Assembly (NCBI RefSeq): GCF_029889745.1
Contig: NZ_CP123639.1
Location: 1-64,000, forward strand
Direction of reading: 5' to 3'
Length of the DNA: 64,000 nt
Source of the DNA: Ligilactobacillus faecis
Lineage (GTDB): Bacteria; Bacillota; Bacilli; Lactobacillales; Lactobacillaceae
The position numbers and the translations under genes were made by a program. Below, piece by piece: positions 62,835 through 64,000 of this stretch; the stretch's first letter is position 1, and every line of letters starts with the position of its first letter. Under the pieces are notes generated by a model. That model was not told the DNA's origin. It saw only the letters and a program-made list of their open reading frames with translations, and did no database searches.

Positions 62835-63650
62835 CTACAACTGATCGCTTTGAGCCAAACTGATAAATTTGATCCAATTGATCATCAATTCAATATTGAC
62901 ATTTAATTTAGAAATTATTTCCATATCATGTAATTCCTGACGTGTTTGTTGATCTGAAACTTTAACTAGTAAATTTTTTACTGCTAAAGCATCATCGGCT
63001 AACCGATTATCATAAATATCTAAGCCACCATTTTTTAAAATCAAATATACTTGATCAAGCATATATTGATTTAGGTTCGCAGCCTTAGCCTGCTTAGATA
63101 ATAGTTTTAGTCCCGCAATATCATCAGCACTTAACCCTCGAATTTCAATTCTTTTTTGTTCTTTTTTTATTTTTTTCTCTTTTTTATTTTCAAAAAATAT
63201 TTCAGGAGATTCATCAGTGAGTACGCTCTTTAATTTTTCGTTGTCACTTACTCGCTGAATTGTTTTTTCCGATACAATACCCTCTTTTTCATCAAAAGAT
63301 AATTCCCTATATTCTGCAAATTCTTTTAAGCCATCATCCATTAGATATAACCAATCACTAACTAAATCCGTCATTCTCAAAAAATATTTTGAAATTTTTT
63401 TCTTATATTTGACAGATTGAATATACCCATCGCCTAAAGCAAATAATGTTTTTTGCATTGATTCAAAATGATTTTTATATGCTGTTTTTTCTAAACCAAC
63501 TAAGTCATTTTCAATCTCACGGCGTAATAAAAACTGTAAATACCCATTCAATGAAGTATGACCATTTTTTCTAGCCATTGTACGTAATTTTTCTAACTCG
63601 CTTTTAGATATGCCATTAATATCTATCCGCATGATTTTTTCATTTTTCAT
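62835..63650 (-). CDS. Double ribbon-helix-helix protein, relaxosome accessory candidate
   Basis: A 271-residue protein with two similar N-terminal-type domains: MRIDINGISKSELEKLRTMA at the start and RIEIRGLSADDIAGLKLLSK near residue 172, each followed by a similar helix (LNGYLQFLLRREIEN and LNQYMLDQVYLILKN). This is a duplicated ribbon-helix-helix fold in one chain, like a tandem MobC/ArtA. The ATG at 63650 has GAGGTG upstream. It lies next to eight TTGTAA boxes, its likely binding site. Confidence 0.72.
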   Translation of the reverse strand: MKNEKIMRIDINGISKSELEKLRTMARKNGHTSLNGYLQFLLRREIENDLVGLEKTAYKNHFESMQKTLFALGDGYIQSVKYKKKISKYFLRMTDLVSDWLYLMDDGLKEFAEYRELSFDEKEGIVSEKTIQRVSDNEKLKSVLTDESPEIFFENKKEKKIKKEQKRIEIRGLSADDIAGLKLLSKQAKAANLNQYMLDQVYLILKNGGLDIYDNRLADDALAVKNLLVKVSDQQTRQELHDMEIISKLNVNIELMINWIKFISLAQSDQL

Positions 63651-63705
63651 ACAAATCACCTCAAAAATTTCTGTACTTCATAATTCTAGCTATTAAAAAA
63701 TTATT

Positions 63706-63721
63706 TATATTTTTTGGGGTA
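63706..63721 (-). promoter_or_regulatory. Element-wide motif copy 7
   Basis: The minus strand reads TACCCCAAAAAATATA, 56 bases upstream of the double ribbon-helix-helix gene. It is the most diverged copy. Likely marks the promoter of the mobilisation operon. Confidence 0.5.
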
Positions 63722-63729
63722 CTATTGGC

Positions 63730-63812
63730 TTGTAACAATTTGTAATCCGGCTTGTATTTTTTTGTAATTATTAGTTGTAATAATTTGTAAGTAAGATTGT
63801 AATAGCTTGTAA
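63730..63812. repeat. Eight phased TTGTAA boxes
   Basis: TTGTAA, or TTGTAT in one copy, starts at 63730, 63740, 63752, 63762, 63775, 63785, 63797 and 63807. Steps are 10, 12, 10, 13, 10, 12, 10, that is four pairs of boxes 10 bp apart on a roughly 22-bp period. This is the pattern expected for a dimeric or double-domain protein binding one face of the helix. It lies between the mobilisation operon and the inverted repeats. Confidence 0.85.
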
Positions 63813-63831
63813 AAGCGAGTTAATTTCACGG

Positions 63832-63975
63832 GTCGAGAAACGTTGGTACTACCAACCCGGTAGCTTGTCTACCGGTAGTTTCTCTTATGCTCTTTTCGCT
63901 AGTTCACCAGAAATCTTTGATTTCGTCTGTGAACCGAAAATGACAAGCGTAGCGCAATGCACAGAAATTTTATAT
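63832..63975. other. Candidate oriT with inverted repeats
   Basis: Inverted repeats in a row: GTTGGT-act-ACCAAC (63843-63857), CCGGTAG-cttgt-CTACCGG (63859-63877), and GTTCAC...GTGAAC (63901-63933) containing AGAAAT/ATTTCGTCTG elements that recur at 63962. Position upstream of relaxase, next to phased boxes and at the start of the mobilisation operon, fits an origin of transfer. No nick site can be assigned from sequence alone. Confidence 0.6.
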
Positions 63976-64000
63976 TTCGTCTTGCATTTCATTCAATTTT

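Overview
The window reads as low-GC Gram-positive DNA from a member of the Lactobacillaceae (a Ligilactobacillus-like host is my guess, not proven). Positions 1-7832 are ordinary chromosome in conserved Firmicutes order, all on the minus strand: alaS with its T-box leader and promoter, ireB, ruvX and a DUF1292 gene, then a terminator, then zapA, cvpA, mutS2 and trxA. From about 7.84 kb to the right edge everything is mobile-element DNA and almost every gene is again on the minus strand. An ISLre2-family transposase (8094-9476) sits at the junction. I see no integrase, no rep gene and no right-hand chromosomal border, so this is either a conjugative plasmid fused to the chromosome, an ICE whose other end lies outside, or an assembly join.

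Layout of the element. 9.5-15.4 kb: a type IV secretion (T4SS) operon resembling the pSK41/pIP501 tra order, with two VirB8-like proteins, a lysozyme/M23 wall hydrolase, a VirB4-like protein with degraded nucleotide-binding motifs, and small membrane proteins. 15.4-23.4 kb: an accessory zone holding five copies of a structured repeat of about 170-180 bp, each directly upstream of a minus-strand transcription unit. The units include an Rpn-type nuclease, several unknown small genes and a ParM/ParR partition operon. 23.4-26.1 kb: a secreted toxin-like peptide with an overlapping possible immunity gene, two unknown genes, and a frameshifted membrane-protein gene. 26.2-32.3 kb: a large cell-wall-anchored surface-exclusion protein, a divergent XRE regulator behind a 17-T tract, and an XRE-ImmA/IrrE protease with an unknown partner. 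32.4-39.2 kb: a sortase-assembled pilus operon. 39.7-53.1 kb: the second transfer operon block with a BRCT protein, a VirB6-like channel, a VirD4 coupling ATPase, a coiled-coil membrane protein, a pilin-like membrane protein, a Clp-like AAA+ ATPase and topoisomerase III. 53.2-63.65 kb: a 1738-residue multidomain entry/primase protein, a MobP-type relaxase and its accessory genes, a DNA-entry nuclease and a double ribbon-helix-helix protein. 63.7-64.0 kb: a candidate oriT with eight phased TTGTAA boxes.

The most interesting signal is the family of five repeats. Each forms a hairpin of about 25 bp whose arms differ between copies but stay complementary. Its right arm carries a sigma70-like promoter (TTGRRG, 18 bp, TATGAT in four copies). 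Folded as single-stranded DNA, this promoter would point out of the hairpin base into the adjacent minus-strand gene. That is the logic of the F-plasmid single-stranded promoter Frpo, and I propose these repeats are ssDNA promoters or initiation sites used just after conjugative entry. A second element-wide signal is a TATCCTAAAAAA-type motif placed at the start of at least seven transcription units.
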